Below, piece after piece: positions 25,661 to 33,507 of a stretch of 36,246 bases of DNA. Position 1 is the first letter of the stretch. Every line of letters starts with the position of its first letter. The DNA comes from a virus. The stretch lies in the IMG/VR virus record IMGVR_UViG_3300020192_000038, positions 1 to 36,246 of that record. One strand, 5' to 3'. The notes beneath the pieces are model-generated. The model made no database searches, had not been told where the DNA came from, and worked only from the letters and a program-made list of their open reading frames with translations. Both the position numbers and the translations under genes were made by a program.

Positions 25661-27592
25661 ATGCTCAAGATCTCTCCTATTAAAAACCCAACCAAGGAGT
25701 CAGAGGTAGTAAGTAGTTTTCTGGGGGGGCTGAATACCTTCCAAGACGAAACGCTTCTGAAAGACTCCGAGCTCACAGAGGCGAAAAACATAAGTCTTTC
25801 GGTTGACGGGATTGAGCCAAGGCCTGGTACGGAGTACTACGGATCCTCTGCTGGAACACAAGTCCTTGGAGCGGCTGGACTCTACCTATCAAATGGGACG
25901 AGGCAGTTTTTGAGATACGTTAAGGGGTCGAATAATAAGTTGCAGAAATATGTGTCTGGGGTTCCTACGGACATAGGATCCACGACCTTCAACGCCTCAG
26001 CTCGAATGAGTTTTGTGCAAGCACGAGACCTTCTTTTCGGGTTTAATGGGATCGATCCACTTTGGAAATATGACGGCACAACAATCACAGTCTTCACAGC
26101 TATTACGACTCCGACTGGCTTGGGAATAACGGTAACCGGCACATCAGGATCAACTCCGTATTCATACCGAGTCTCTGCCTTTAATAGTACGGGAGAGACT
26201 CTCGCCTGTACCTCGGTTGCGGTCGCTAACGGAAATGAGACCCTTTCAGCCACAAACTTCAATGCGCTCGCCTGGACTGCCGTTTCAGGGGCAACCGGCT
26301 ATAATATTTGGGGGAATAAAGCCACAGGCTTGGGTGAGACATACATGGGGACGGTGTATGGGGTGATTGTATACAAGGATCAAGGGCAAGACGACCCCTC
26401 TCTGGCACTTTTGCCACCAGAGGGGAATAATAGTGGTGGAGTAAAGGGGACGATGGCAGAGTTTGCCATTTCTCGACTTTTTACAGCTGGAGATCCAGCA
26501 AACCCGTCGAGACTCTCTTTCGGCGGGACAGGCGAAAACATCTCGAACTTTTCAGGCTCAAGCGTTGGTGGGGGCTCCGTTGACGTCTTCAAAAATGACG
26601 GGACAGAGATCCGAGGAATAAAGCCATTCCAAGGTGGTGTTATTATTTGGAAAGACAACGCGGTTTACAAATTCTCCTTCACAGATACAGGGCTTCAGAG
26701 ATTAGAAGAAATCACAAGATCCTTTGGTGGTATTTCTTATCGTGGAATCAAGCACGTTGAGAACGATATCATTTTCCCGGCAAAGAAGGATGGACGTCTC
26801 GCCTTCTACTCTCTGGGGAACCAGGAAAACTACGCCTCAAGTGTTCTCCGCACAAATGAGCTCTCTATCAAGATCGCCTCTCGGCTTGTTGATATCAATC
26901 CAGATTTGCTCGACAACGCCGCCGCCTTCTACTACAACAACCTTTTCGGCTGCTCGGTTGCCACTGAGGGATCAACGGTCAATAATAGAACCTGGTGCTT
27001 AGATACAAGATTTGGCGCCTGGGTATACTGGGAGGGAATCTCTCCAAACTGCTATACAACATACACCGACACAAACGGTTCTGAGAACCTCTTTTATGGT
27101 GACGACTCTTCGGGTTATGTTCGTAAAATGTTCACAACGACGAGGTCTGATGCAGGGGTAGCCATCTCTGTTGAGTGGGCGCACAAAGCTTTCAATCAAA
27201 AAACTTTCATGAAGTATAAAAAATACTTCAACCCAACATTCCAGTTCAAAAACGTGACTGTCTCTGGCGCACTATCGGGAGACATTATCCTTGACGGCGT
27301 GTCAGTTACGGCAACGTTCCCACTCAATCAGCAATCAACGGGTGGGGCAGGATTTGGCGCGACTCTCTTTGGAGAAACTCTTTTCGGAGATGCTCCAAAC
27401 GGAACGAACCTAGATTTTGCAGCGTCGGCAGATCTTCTTGTCGAGACTCGGGGAAATATGACGGCACGGTCAATTAAGTATAAATTTAGATCAAACTCTG
27501 CAACGGCGCGATATAAGTTTTTGTCGCTCACACACGAATATATGGTACTCGCCAACAAAAATCTGCCCTCAAGTGGTAGAGTCTATTTATAA
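25661..27592 (+). CDS. Tail nozzle protein, gp10-like
   Basis: A 643-residue beta-rich protein: SFLGGLNTFQDETLLKDSEL then EAKNISLSVDGIEPRPGTEY at the start is typical of short-tail nozzle proteins, in which beta-propeller repeats follow (GLYLSNGTRQFLRYV, ARDLLFGFNGIDPLWKYDGT, RLFTAGDPANPSRLSF, GVIIWKDNAVYKFSFTDTG). Residues about 150-230 form a fibronectin III-like insert (TGLGITVTGTSGSTPYSYRV, ALAWTAVSGATGYNIW). It ends in a beta-sandwich-like region. It would form the lower tail tube and anchor fibres. Confidence 0.75.
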   Translation: MLKISPIKNPTKESEVVSSFLGGLNTFQDETLLKDSELTEAKNISLSVDGIEPRPGTEYYGSSAGTQVLGAAGLYLSNGTRQFLRYVKGSNNKLQKYVSGVPTDIGSTTFNASARMSFVQARDLLFGFNGIDPLWKYDGTTITVFTAITTPTGLGITVTGTSGSTPYSYRVSAFNSTGETLACTSVAVANGNETLSATNFNALAWTAVSGATGYNIWGNKATGLGETYMGTVYGVIVYKDQGQDDPSLALLPPEGNNSGGVKGTMAEFAISRLFTAGDPANPSRLSFGGTGENISNFSGSSVGGGSVDVFKNDGTEIRGIKPFQGGVIIWKDNAVYKFSFTDTGLQRLEEITRSFGGISYRGIKHVENDIIFPAKKDGRLAFYSLGNQENYASSVLRTNELSIKIASRLVDINPDLLDNAAAFYYNNLFGCSVATEGSTVNNRTWCLDTRFGAWVYWEGISPNCYTTYTDTNGSENLFYGDDSSGYVRKMFTTTRSDAGVAISVEWAHKAFNQKTFMKYKKYFNPTFQFKNVTVSGALSGDIILDGVSVTATFPLNQQSTGGAGFGATLFGETLFGDAPNGTNLDFAASADLLVETRGNMTARSIKYKFRSNSATARYKFLSLTHEYMVLANKNLPSSGRVYL

Positions 27593-27599
27593 GGATATT

Positions 27600-28751
27600 G
27601 TGCCAAACTTATTATACGGAAATCAATATTTCACTACGACCCTCAATGTGGGCGGCGGACTTACGAATTCACAAACGACTGGGATCATTGTTGCCAGTGT
27701 TACTGGGCTAGATATTACGAAACCGGGGATGGCTCTTATAAACTACGCTGTACCTCTCAGCACAACCCTCGCCGAGTGGATTGAGTATTCATCCATCAAT
27801 GGATCAAATGAGCTACAGGGAGTGGTCCGAGGCTCTGAGGGATTCTCGGCTAAAGCTCACGATAACGGTGTCTCGATAGCATTTCCAATCTCTGAGAGTC
27901 ATATCAACCGACTCGCGGCTGCGCTTTCTATCGGGGGAGTTGCAACAAATGGGGTCAGCACAACCCTTGATGAAGACGACATGGTATCCAACTCTGCGAC
28001 TGCCTTAGTCACTCAACAAAGCGTAAAGGCGTATGTTGACGCAAAAGCTGGGGCAGACGGTTGGGCTGCTGCTGGAGAAACCTGGGTATATGCTTCGGCC
28101 GACGATCCAACATTCACATTTACAGTTGCTGGGGTAGACCTGACAACAAAGTACAGTGCTGGAATGAAGATTAAACTCACACAAACCACCGTAAAGTATT
28201 TTATTATCACTCGGGTTACTTTTTCAACAAATACAACAATCACCGTCTATGGTGGCGCTGACTATGATCTAGCAAACGCAGCGATTACTCTCCCCTTTTA
28301 CTCTACCTCAAGATCCCCAGCATTATTCCCTCTAAGTCGCGATAAGTGGATGGTTCGATTGACAGACACTACAGATAGAAGTCAAGGCTCTCCAGTGGCT
28401 AGCACTATTTATAATCTTGGAAGTCTTTTTATTTCAATCCCAATTGGAGCATGGCGTGTCTGGTATAGCATTTGTCTTCAAATTGACAAAACTGGAGTAA
28501 ACGGTGGGTTTACGGGTCTCTCAACAGGTGCCTCCAGCTACTCCGACCTCGACCTCGTCTCCAACGTGAACGCTTCGGGAGCATTTACGGGGAACTCTTT
28601 GAGCAAGGAAAAAAGCATTTCGGTAACTTCTAAGACAAGCTACTTTGTAGTTTCTTCAACATCATCATCGGGGGTGACAACTCTCTACAACAGAAATAAC
28701 ACCACCTCTGGGGCGACTCTTATCGTAGAGGCAATTAGTGAGTACATTTAG
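27600..28751 (+). CDS. Tail fibre or receptor-binding protein
   Basis: A 383-residue beta-rich protein. I choose the GTG at 27600 (AAGGATATTGTG) over an earlier GTG inside the nozzle gene. N-terminal NLLYGNQYFTTTLNVGGGLT, YSSINGSNELQGVVRGSEGF then SAKAHDNGVSIAFPISESHI are typical of proteins joining fibre to tail tube. The C-terminal 200 residues (WVYASADDPTFTFTVAGVDL, RSPALFPLSRDKWMVRLTD) look like a separate beta-sandwich head. Likely touches the host. Fibre class not determined. Confidence 0.65.
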   Translation: MPNLLYGNQYFTTTLNVGGGLTNSQTTGIIVASVTGLDITKPGMALINYAVPLSTTLAEWIEYSSINGSNELQGVVRGSEGFSAKAHDNGVSIAFPISESHINRLAAALSIGGVATNGVSTTLDEDDMVSNSATALVTQQSVKAYVDAKAGADGWAAAGETWVYASADDPTFTFTVAGVDLTTKYSAGMKIKLTQTTVKYFIITRVTFSTNTTITVYGGADYDLANAAITLPFYSTSRSPALFPLSRDKWMVRLTDTTDRSQGSPVASTIYNLGSLFISIPIGAWRVWYSICLQIDKTGVNGGFTGLSTGASSYSDLDLVSNVNASGAFTGNSLSKEKSISVTSKTSYFVVSSTSSSGVTTLYNRNNTTSGATLIVEAISEYI

Positions 28752-28773
28752 CAGTACAAATCTAGGAATATCT

Positions 28774-31700
28774 ATGGCACAAAAAAGATCTCCAAAACTT
28801 CAATCGTCTAACTTGAAATCTGCTCAAGAATATTTGTTGGATCTAGAAAATCTTCTCAAGCGAAATACTGGAACGAGCACCTTTGTTGGTCAAGACACCT
28901 CCTCAAACACTCCAATGTATCTCCCCGGCCGAGTCCGTGATCCAAGTGGTTTGGGTGAGTCTGCCGCGTCTATTCAAGCCCAGGGGAATGGAATGGTTCA
29001 GAGCGCAAGAGTCGCTCGCCCAAATCCAATGGTGTATGAAGAGCCTCAAGAACCTCAAGACACTGGGAATTATGGAGAGCCATCGCCGGACGCTCCAGAG
29101 AATATCGATGAGATCTTAAAGAAGATTGACTTATATCAAACTCAGGGAAGAGGGAGAACCTCAGAGCAGCTGGGTCGGTCATATGCTCAGACTGGGTCTG
29201 CCTACGGCATCGCTAGCATGAGAGACGGTGGAATACTCCACAATGACGGACTTATTCGATACAACGACGGGACGGTGCGGGAGTTTAAGGGAGCGGGCGA
29301 CTCTTACGCCATACAATCTAACGTTGACGGGTCAATTGGCTACAGTGATGGATCAAGCCGAAGAGCTCCAACCCAGTTTGAGAGGCAAACCCAAGACTCT
29401 GGAGCTGTCGAGGGTCGCATGAGCCTTCCAAATGGACAGGTTTTATTCTCAGACAACATGGTAAGAAATCCAAACGAGCGTTTTGAGGAGAGAACGAGAA
29501 CCATTCCAGGTACTAGAGGCAATGTTGACTACGATATTCTACAAAGAGCTTTAATTGGAGATGCTCCCGTCAACATGAGAACACCCTACGGGGACAGTGA
29601 GACTTACGGCGGATTCAACAGAGGCTTTGACCTTGGAATCAAGCAGAACACTAAAATTATGGCACTCCCAGGCGAGTGGGAAGTTGTAAAGGCTGTTAGT
29701 GGGTATCAAGCCGTGGGACCGAGAGGCCAAGGCGGCATGAGACAAAATAGCGGTTGGGGCAACCAGGTTATTCTGAGAAATATTGAAAATGGTTGGTATC
29801 AATCAGCTGAGCACTTAACCTCAACTGACTTAAGGGTTGGTGATCGAATTAGTGGGGGAGATGTTGTCGGTTTGTCCGGGAACACTGGGAACGTAAGAGG
29901 AGCCACCGGACAGCATTTATCGAGTGAAATCAGAGATGCCGAGGGCAACCTCACAGACCCAAGAAACTATCCAGGATTTAAGAATGAGGATCAGATCATA
30001 ACAACCCTTGAAAAGATTATCGGGCCACTAGAGGAAGGGATCTCGTACAACGAGTATCTCTCCAGCGTTTTTGGAGGTCAATTGTCTCCAGAAGGGAACG
30101 ACTCAGCGCAGCCTCAGAATCAGCCTCTTATGTCCAGAGACCAGCCAGACACTCAGGGGGCGCAACCTCAGAATCAATCTTTTGGACAACCGCAGCAACC
30201 ACAAAACCAATCTTTTGAACAACCACAAGGGATTGTCTTACCAGCTGCTCAAAGGGTAGGGCAAGTCGCTCAAGGCGTGTTTAGTGCCGCCAACAATTTA
30301 CCAGATGCTGTAAAGCCAATGAGTCCAGAGCGACAGGCTATCGGCGAGGGCATCAATCAGGCTGGGCTAGAACTTGCTCAACAGGGAGTTGGAGCGCGAT
30401 TTGGCAACTCTCCAGAGGGGTTCTTGGGAGCTGGTGAGGCTTTTGCAGGAGATCTTCCTGGCGCAGGTCGTGAACTATCAAGCACTATTGAGAGAGCAAA
30501 CTTCGCTCCTAAAATTGATACAGGTCTCAGTGAACTTCTTCGAGGAGACGTTTCGGGAGCTGCAAACAACTTCTCGAACACTTTGGGTCGGGTTGCCTCC
30601 AGAGTGGGAAAGCTCCCTGGCCAAGTTGGAAAAGAGATCGTCAAGCCAGCGTATGCAGACGACGGAAGCCAGAAGTCTCTCCCAGAGTCACTCAAGGATA
30701 ACCTCTCTGGAGCTGCAAAATCTGTGGGGAATTACGCGCAAGATAAGTTAGCTCAAGCCGGAGATGGTATCGAGTCTCTTGGGCAGGCTGGGGCAGCCTC
30801 ACTCCAAAGCGTTTTCAAGCCAGTACAAACAAAGGCGAAAAGAGTCATCGGAGATGTAACGGGTACGGCCGAGAGCCAAGATGGAGGGCAGTTTAGCTCG
30901 CTCATGGATACGGCCTCATCTCGCGCTGGCATTGCTAAAAATGACGTCAGAGATCCATTCTTCAAGATGGGTGGCTCTGAGATGTATAAGAGTTTCCTTA
31001 AACCTGGATCTGAGACCTCACGGGGTGGGGCTCTCTCTCTAGATCTATTTAATGAAGATTTCTTCAAAGATTTGGGGAACGTCTCCTCAGTGTTCGGCGG
31101 TTCAAAAGACCTCGGGGCTGCCACCGAAAAGTTTATCTCATCAGAGCGTAAAAAATACCCATCACTGTCCCGAATGAATCACGAAGAGGGGTTCGACCGA
31201 GGAGAGATTGATCGCTATAATCGAGAGGTTGATCAATATAATCAATCTTTAGAGAGCTATTACAACTCTGCGAGAAGCTCTGTTCGGAACGTTCCCGGCA
31301 TTTTCAATCCAGGGGCTCGCTCGTCGTCAAGGAACATTTTTTCTAGCAGAGCTACCCCTTCGTCTGCCCCAATGTCTTATGCTAGCCCAAACCAATCAAT
31401 GTCTATGGCAGCCCCTCGAGCAATGAGCCCTGCAAGCCCGTCAATGAGACAGTCGGGGAGCTCGTCTCCAAATATGTCCATGGCTCGGCCAAACTCTTCA
31501 CCAAGTCGGAATATGAGCTCGCCTGCCTCTGCACCAAATCGGAGTGCCGCTCCCAATCGAAGCGTTGCACCAAATCGAAGCGTTGCACCAAATCGAAGCG
31601 TTGCACCAAATCGGAGTGCCGCTCCTAATCGAAGCGTTGCACCGAACAGAAGCGTTGCCCCGAACAGAAGTGTTGCACCAAGAATGAGCGTTGCACCAAA

Positions 31701-31857
31701 TCGAAGTGTTGCACCAAGAATGAGTGTTGCGCCGAACAGAAGCGTTGCGCCATCTAGACAGTCACAACCTCAGTCAAGATCAAACCAATCCTCACAATCT
31801 TCATCAAGGTCAAACCCCGCGTCAAGAGTGGTGAACAACGTGTTCAGAAGGAGATAA
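28774..31857 (+). CDS. Large virion protein with degenerate M23 domain and repeat tail
   Basis: A 1027-residue protein; ATG 28774 has TAGGAATATC before it, a GTG 36 bp upstream is less likely. Residues about 135-230 hold DG-rich short repeats (GGILHNDGLIRYNDGTVREF, DGSIGYSDGSSR). Residues about 265-395 form an M23/LytM-like domain (SGWGNQVILRN, AEHLTSTDLRVGDRISGGDV, VGLSGNTGNVRGATGQHLSS), but HxxxD reads N282-R-G-F-D286 and HxH reads H381-L-S383, so two of three zinc ligands are missing. A Gln/Pro-rich linker (about 430-490), helical stretches, and a C-terminal Ala-Pro-Asn-Arg-Ser-Val repeat (31531-31764) follow. Likely a tail or ejected protein. Catalysis is doubtful. Confidence 0.65.
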   Translation: MAQKRSPKLQSSNLKSAQEYLLDLENLLKRNTGTSTFVGQDTSSNTPMYLPGRVRDPSGLGESAASIQAQGNGMVQSARVARPNPMVYEEPQEPQDTGNYGEPSPDAPENIDEILKKIDLYQTQGRGRTSEQLGRSYAQTGSAYGIASMRDGGILHNDGLIRYNDGTVREFKGAGDSYAIQSNVDGSIGYSDGSSRRAPTQFERQTQDSGAVEGRMSLPNGQVLFSDNMVRNPNERFEERTRTIPGTRGNVDYDILQRALIGDAPVNMRTPYGDSETYGGFNRGFDLGIKQNTKIMALPGEWEVVKAVSGYQAVGPRGQGGMRQNSGWGNQVILRNIENGWYQSAEHLTSTDLRVGDRISGGDVVGLSGNTGNVRGATGQHLSSEIRDAEGNLTDPRNYPGFKNEDQIITTLEKIIGPLEEGISYNEYLSSVFGGQLSPEGNDSAQPQNQPLMSRDQPDTQGAQPQNQSFGQPQQPQNQSFEQPQGIVLPAAQRVGQVAQGVFSAANNLPDAVKPMSPERQAIGEGINQAGLELAQQGVGARFGNSPEGFLGAGEAFAGDLPGAGRELSSTIERANFAPKIDTGLSELLRGDVSGAANNFSNTLGRVASRVGKLPGQVGKEIVKPAYADDGSQKSLPESLKDNLSGAAKSVGNYAQDKLAQAGDGIESLGQAGAASLQSVFKPVQTKAKRVIGDVTGTAESQDGGQFSSLMDTASSRAGIAKNDVRDPFFKMGGSEMYKSFLKPGSETSRGGALSLDLFNEDFFKDLGNVSSVFGGSKDLGAATEKFISSERKKYPSLSRMNHEEGFDRGEIDRYNREVDQYNQSLESYYNSARSSVRNVPGIFNPGARSSSRNIFSSRATPSSAPMSYASPNQSMSMAAPRAMSPASPSMRQSGSSSPNMSMARPNSSPSRNMSSPASAPNRSAAPNRSVAPNRSVAPNRSVAPNRSAAPNRSVAPNRSVAPNRSVAPRMSVAPNRSVAPRMSVAPNRSVAPSRQSQPQSRSNQSSQSSSRSNPASRVVNNVFRRR
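31531..31764 (+). repeat. Tandem 18-bp repeat encoding APNRSV
   Basis: Thirteen 18-bp units in frame (last one degenerate, 31747-31764). Most read APNRSV, with APNRSA and APRMSV variants. DNA copies differ at synonymous positions (GCACCAAATCGAAGCGTT versus GCGCCGAACAGAAGCGTT types), so some are old and some recent. A related 27-bp stretch recurs in the next gene at 32132-32158. Confidence 0.9.
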
Positions 31858-31858
31858 T

Positions 31859-33502
31859 ATGGCAGCAAGCGTATTCAAACCAAAACCATACCGGAACCCA
31901 TACGAGTCACTCGTTGGCTCGGTTTCTCCAAGAAGTCTCGTCAATCCTGGAACAAGCAAGAACCAATCCTACAAAAGCATTATTACCCCAGGGAAAGTCG
32001 TGGCGAGCGGCGTTAGAGCTGGAGTCTCAAGCTCACCACTCACTCAGGGGGCAAGCAATGTCTCCAAAGCTATCGGGGGGACTCTCTCCGCTCTCAGACC
32101 TCGAGGCGGTCAATCACAGCCACAGACCCCAGCACCAAACCGAAGCGTTGCGCCAAATATGGGGATCAAGCCTCCAATGATCCAAGGCTCCGGGAACACC
32201 TCTCAATACGCCTCAAACAAATCTAACTACACTCCACCTGCTGGAAATACTCCCCCTCCCGTTCCAACACCACCACCCGCGCCAAACCTCCCACCTCAAA
32301 ATCCGTATTTGAGCGAGATTGAGACAAACTCCAAAAATCAACAGCAGTTTGCCGAAACCCAGAGGAAACAAAAAGAAGACATGATTAGAGCTCAATACGG
32401 GCTTTCAAACGAGTCACTCGAGGCCTCTATCCCACAATATCAGGGAGAATTCCAAGACTTCAAGTCAAACACTGAAGCAGGGATCGCTGACCTCCTTGCG
32501 AGTGGAGACCGTCAAAAGTCAGGGGCAAGAGATTATTACGGAGAGGCTCAACGTGGGGCTGCTAAGACACGGCGAGAGACTCAGGGACAGACTCAGAGAA
32601 TGTTCTCCAATCTAAACACTCTAGACTCTCGTGGCGAGGGATCGTTTCAACAGGCCACAGAAAACTCAGACAGTGAATTTAACCGATACACTGAGCAAAA
32701 CCGAAAGGCTCAAGCTGACAAGTTGAGTGAGATTGATGCATCGGTTGGCACTGCTGAGCGTCAGGCAAGGGCTGCTATTACAACAGAAGAGCGGAAGATG
32801 CAGGGGCTGGTGCAGCAAATTCGTATGGCACAGTCGCAAAACCGACTCGGTGAGGCTAGTGAGCTTGTAGACGCATACAATAAATCTCAAGAGTACATCT
32901 TCGCTATCGAGGATAATGTTACTCAAATGAAAAACTCCTTTGCTCAAGAGCAGCAAAAGCTACAAAATGAGATGGCAAAAACCCAGTCATTTACGCCAGG
33001 GTTTATGAATGGTGGGAAACCAACAAACCAGGCTGAGTACGAGTTCTTTATCAAGAATAGAGAATCAGTAAATGCCTTCACTGGTGGTGGACAGGCAAAC
33101 TCAGGAAAGCAAGAAGTTGTGAATGCTATAAAAGATCTCATGTCATCTCGTGGTGGATTAAAACAGGTCGTTGGATATGGTAGTTATAACCCTCTAAACA
33201 GACTCCCAGAGTCTGACGCTGGAGCTACTCGAGCAAAACTAGAGCGAGTAAAAGCTCTTGTATCACTTGAGAACGCATCAAAACTCAAGGGAACTGGTGC
33301 TATTTCTAACGAAGAACGTGCGCTTTTAGCGTCGGCTTCTGCTGCAATCAACGGAAATATGTCTCCTGAACAGGTAGAATCAGAACTCAACCGAATTATG
33401 CAACAGTTCGGAGGATCTGCATCAACAGGAATGTTGCAAAATCAAACAAGCGGTAGATTCGTTACTGCCCCAGACGGTCAACAAATAGAAATCACAGACT
33501 AA
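31859..33502 (+). CDS. Large internal or tail virion protein, coiled-coil
   Basis: A 547-residue protein. It opens MAASVFKPKPYRNPYESLVG, has Gly/Ser/Pro-rich low complexity to about residue 155, including APNRSVAPN (92-100), a unit of the repeat in the previous protein, and a proline run (PPPVPTPPPAPNLPPQNPY). Residues about 155-385 are a helical, glutamine-rich region (NSKNQQQFAETQRKQKEDMI, REEKRKMQGLVQQIRMAQSQ-like) probably coiled-coil; the end is helical and globular (LKGTGAISNEERALLASASA). It is like ejected internal proteins of podoviruses in composition. Starts 1 bp after the upstream stop. Confidence 0.55.
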   Translation: MAASVFKPKPYRNPYESLVGSVSPRSLVNPGTSKNQSYKSIITPGKVVASGVRAGVSSSPLTQGASNVSKAIGGTLSALRPRGGQSQPQTPAPNRSVAPNMGIKPPMIQGSGNTSQYASNKSNYTPPAGNTPPPVPTPPPAPNLPPQNPYLSEIETNSKNQQQFAETQRKQKEDMIRAQYGLSNESLEASIPQYQGEFQDFKSNTEAGIADLLASGDRQKSGARDYYGEAQRGAAKTRRETQGQTQRMFSNLNTLDSRGEGSFQQATENSDSEFNRYTEQNRKAQADKLSEIDASVGTAERQARAAITTEERKMQGLVQQIRMAQSQNRLGEASELVDAYNKSQEYIFAIEDNVTQMKNSFAQEQQKLQNEMAKTQSFTPGFMNGGKPTNQAEYEFFIKNRESVNAFTGGGQANSGKQEVVNAIKDLMSSRGGLKQVVGYGSYNPLNRLPESDAGATRAKLERVKALVSLENASKLKGTGAISNEERALLASASAAINGNMSPEQVESELNRIMQQFGGSASTGMLQNQTSGRFVTAPDGQQIEITD

Positions 33503-33507
33503 CGAAT

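Noticed and set aside
31531-31764. Possible CRISPR or satellite repeat
   Set aside because: The 18-bp units are in frame and encode a clean APNRSV peptide repeat within a long gene.
28774-31857. Tail tape measure protein (siphovirus)
   Set aside because: Length is suggestive, but low complexity, an M23-like domain, and gp4/gp10-like neighbours with no tail tube or tail assembly chaperone pair speak for a short-tailed virion.
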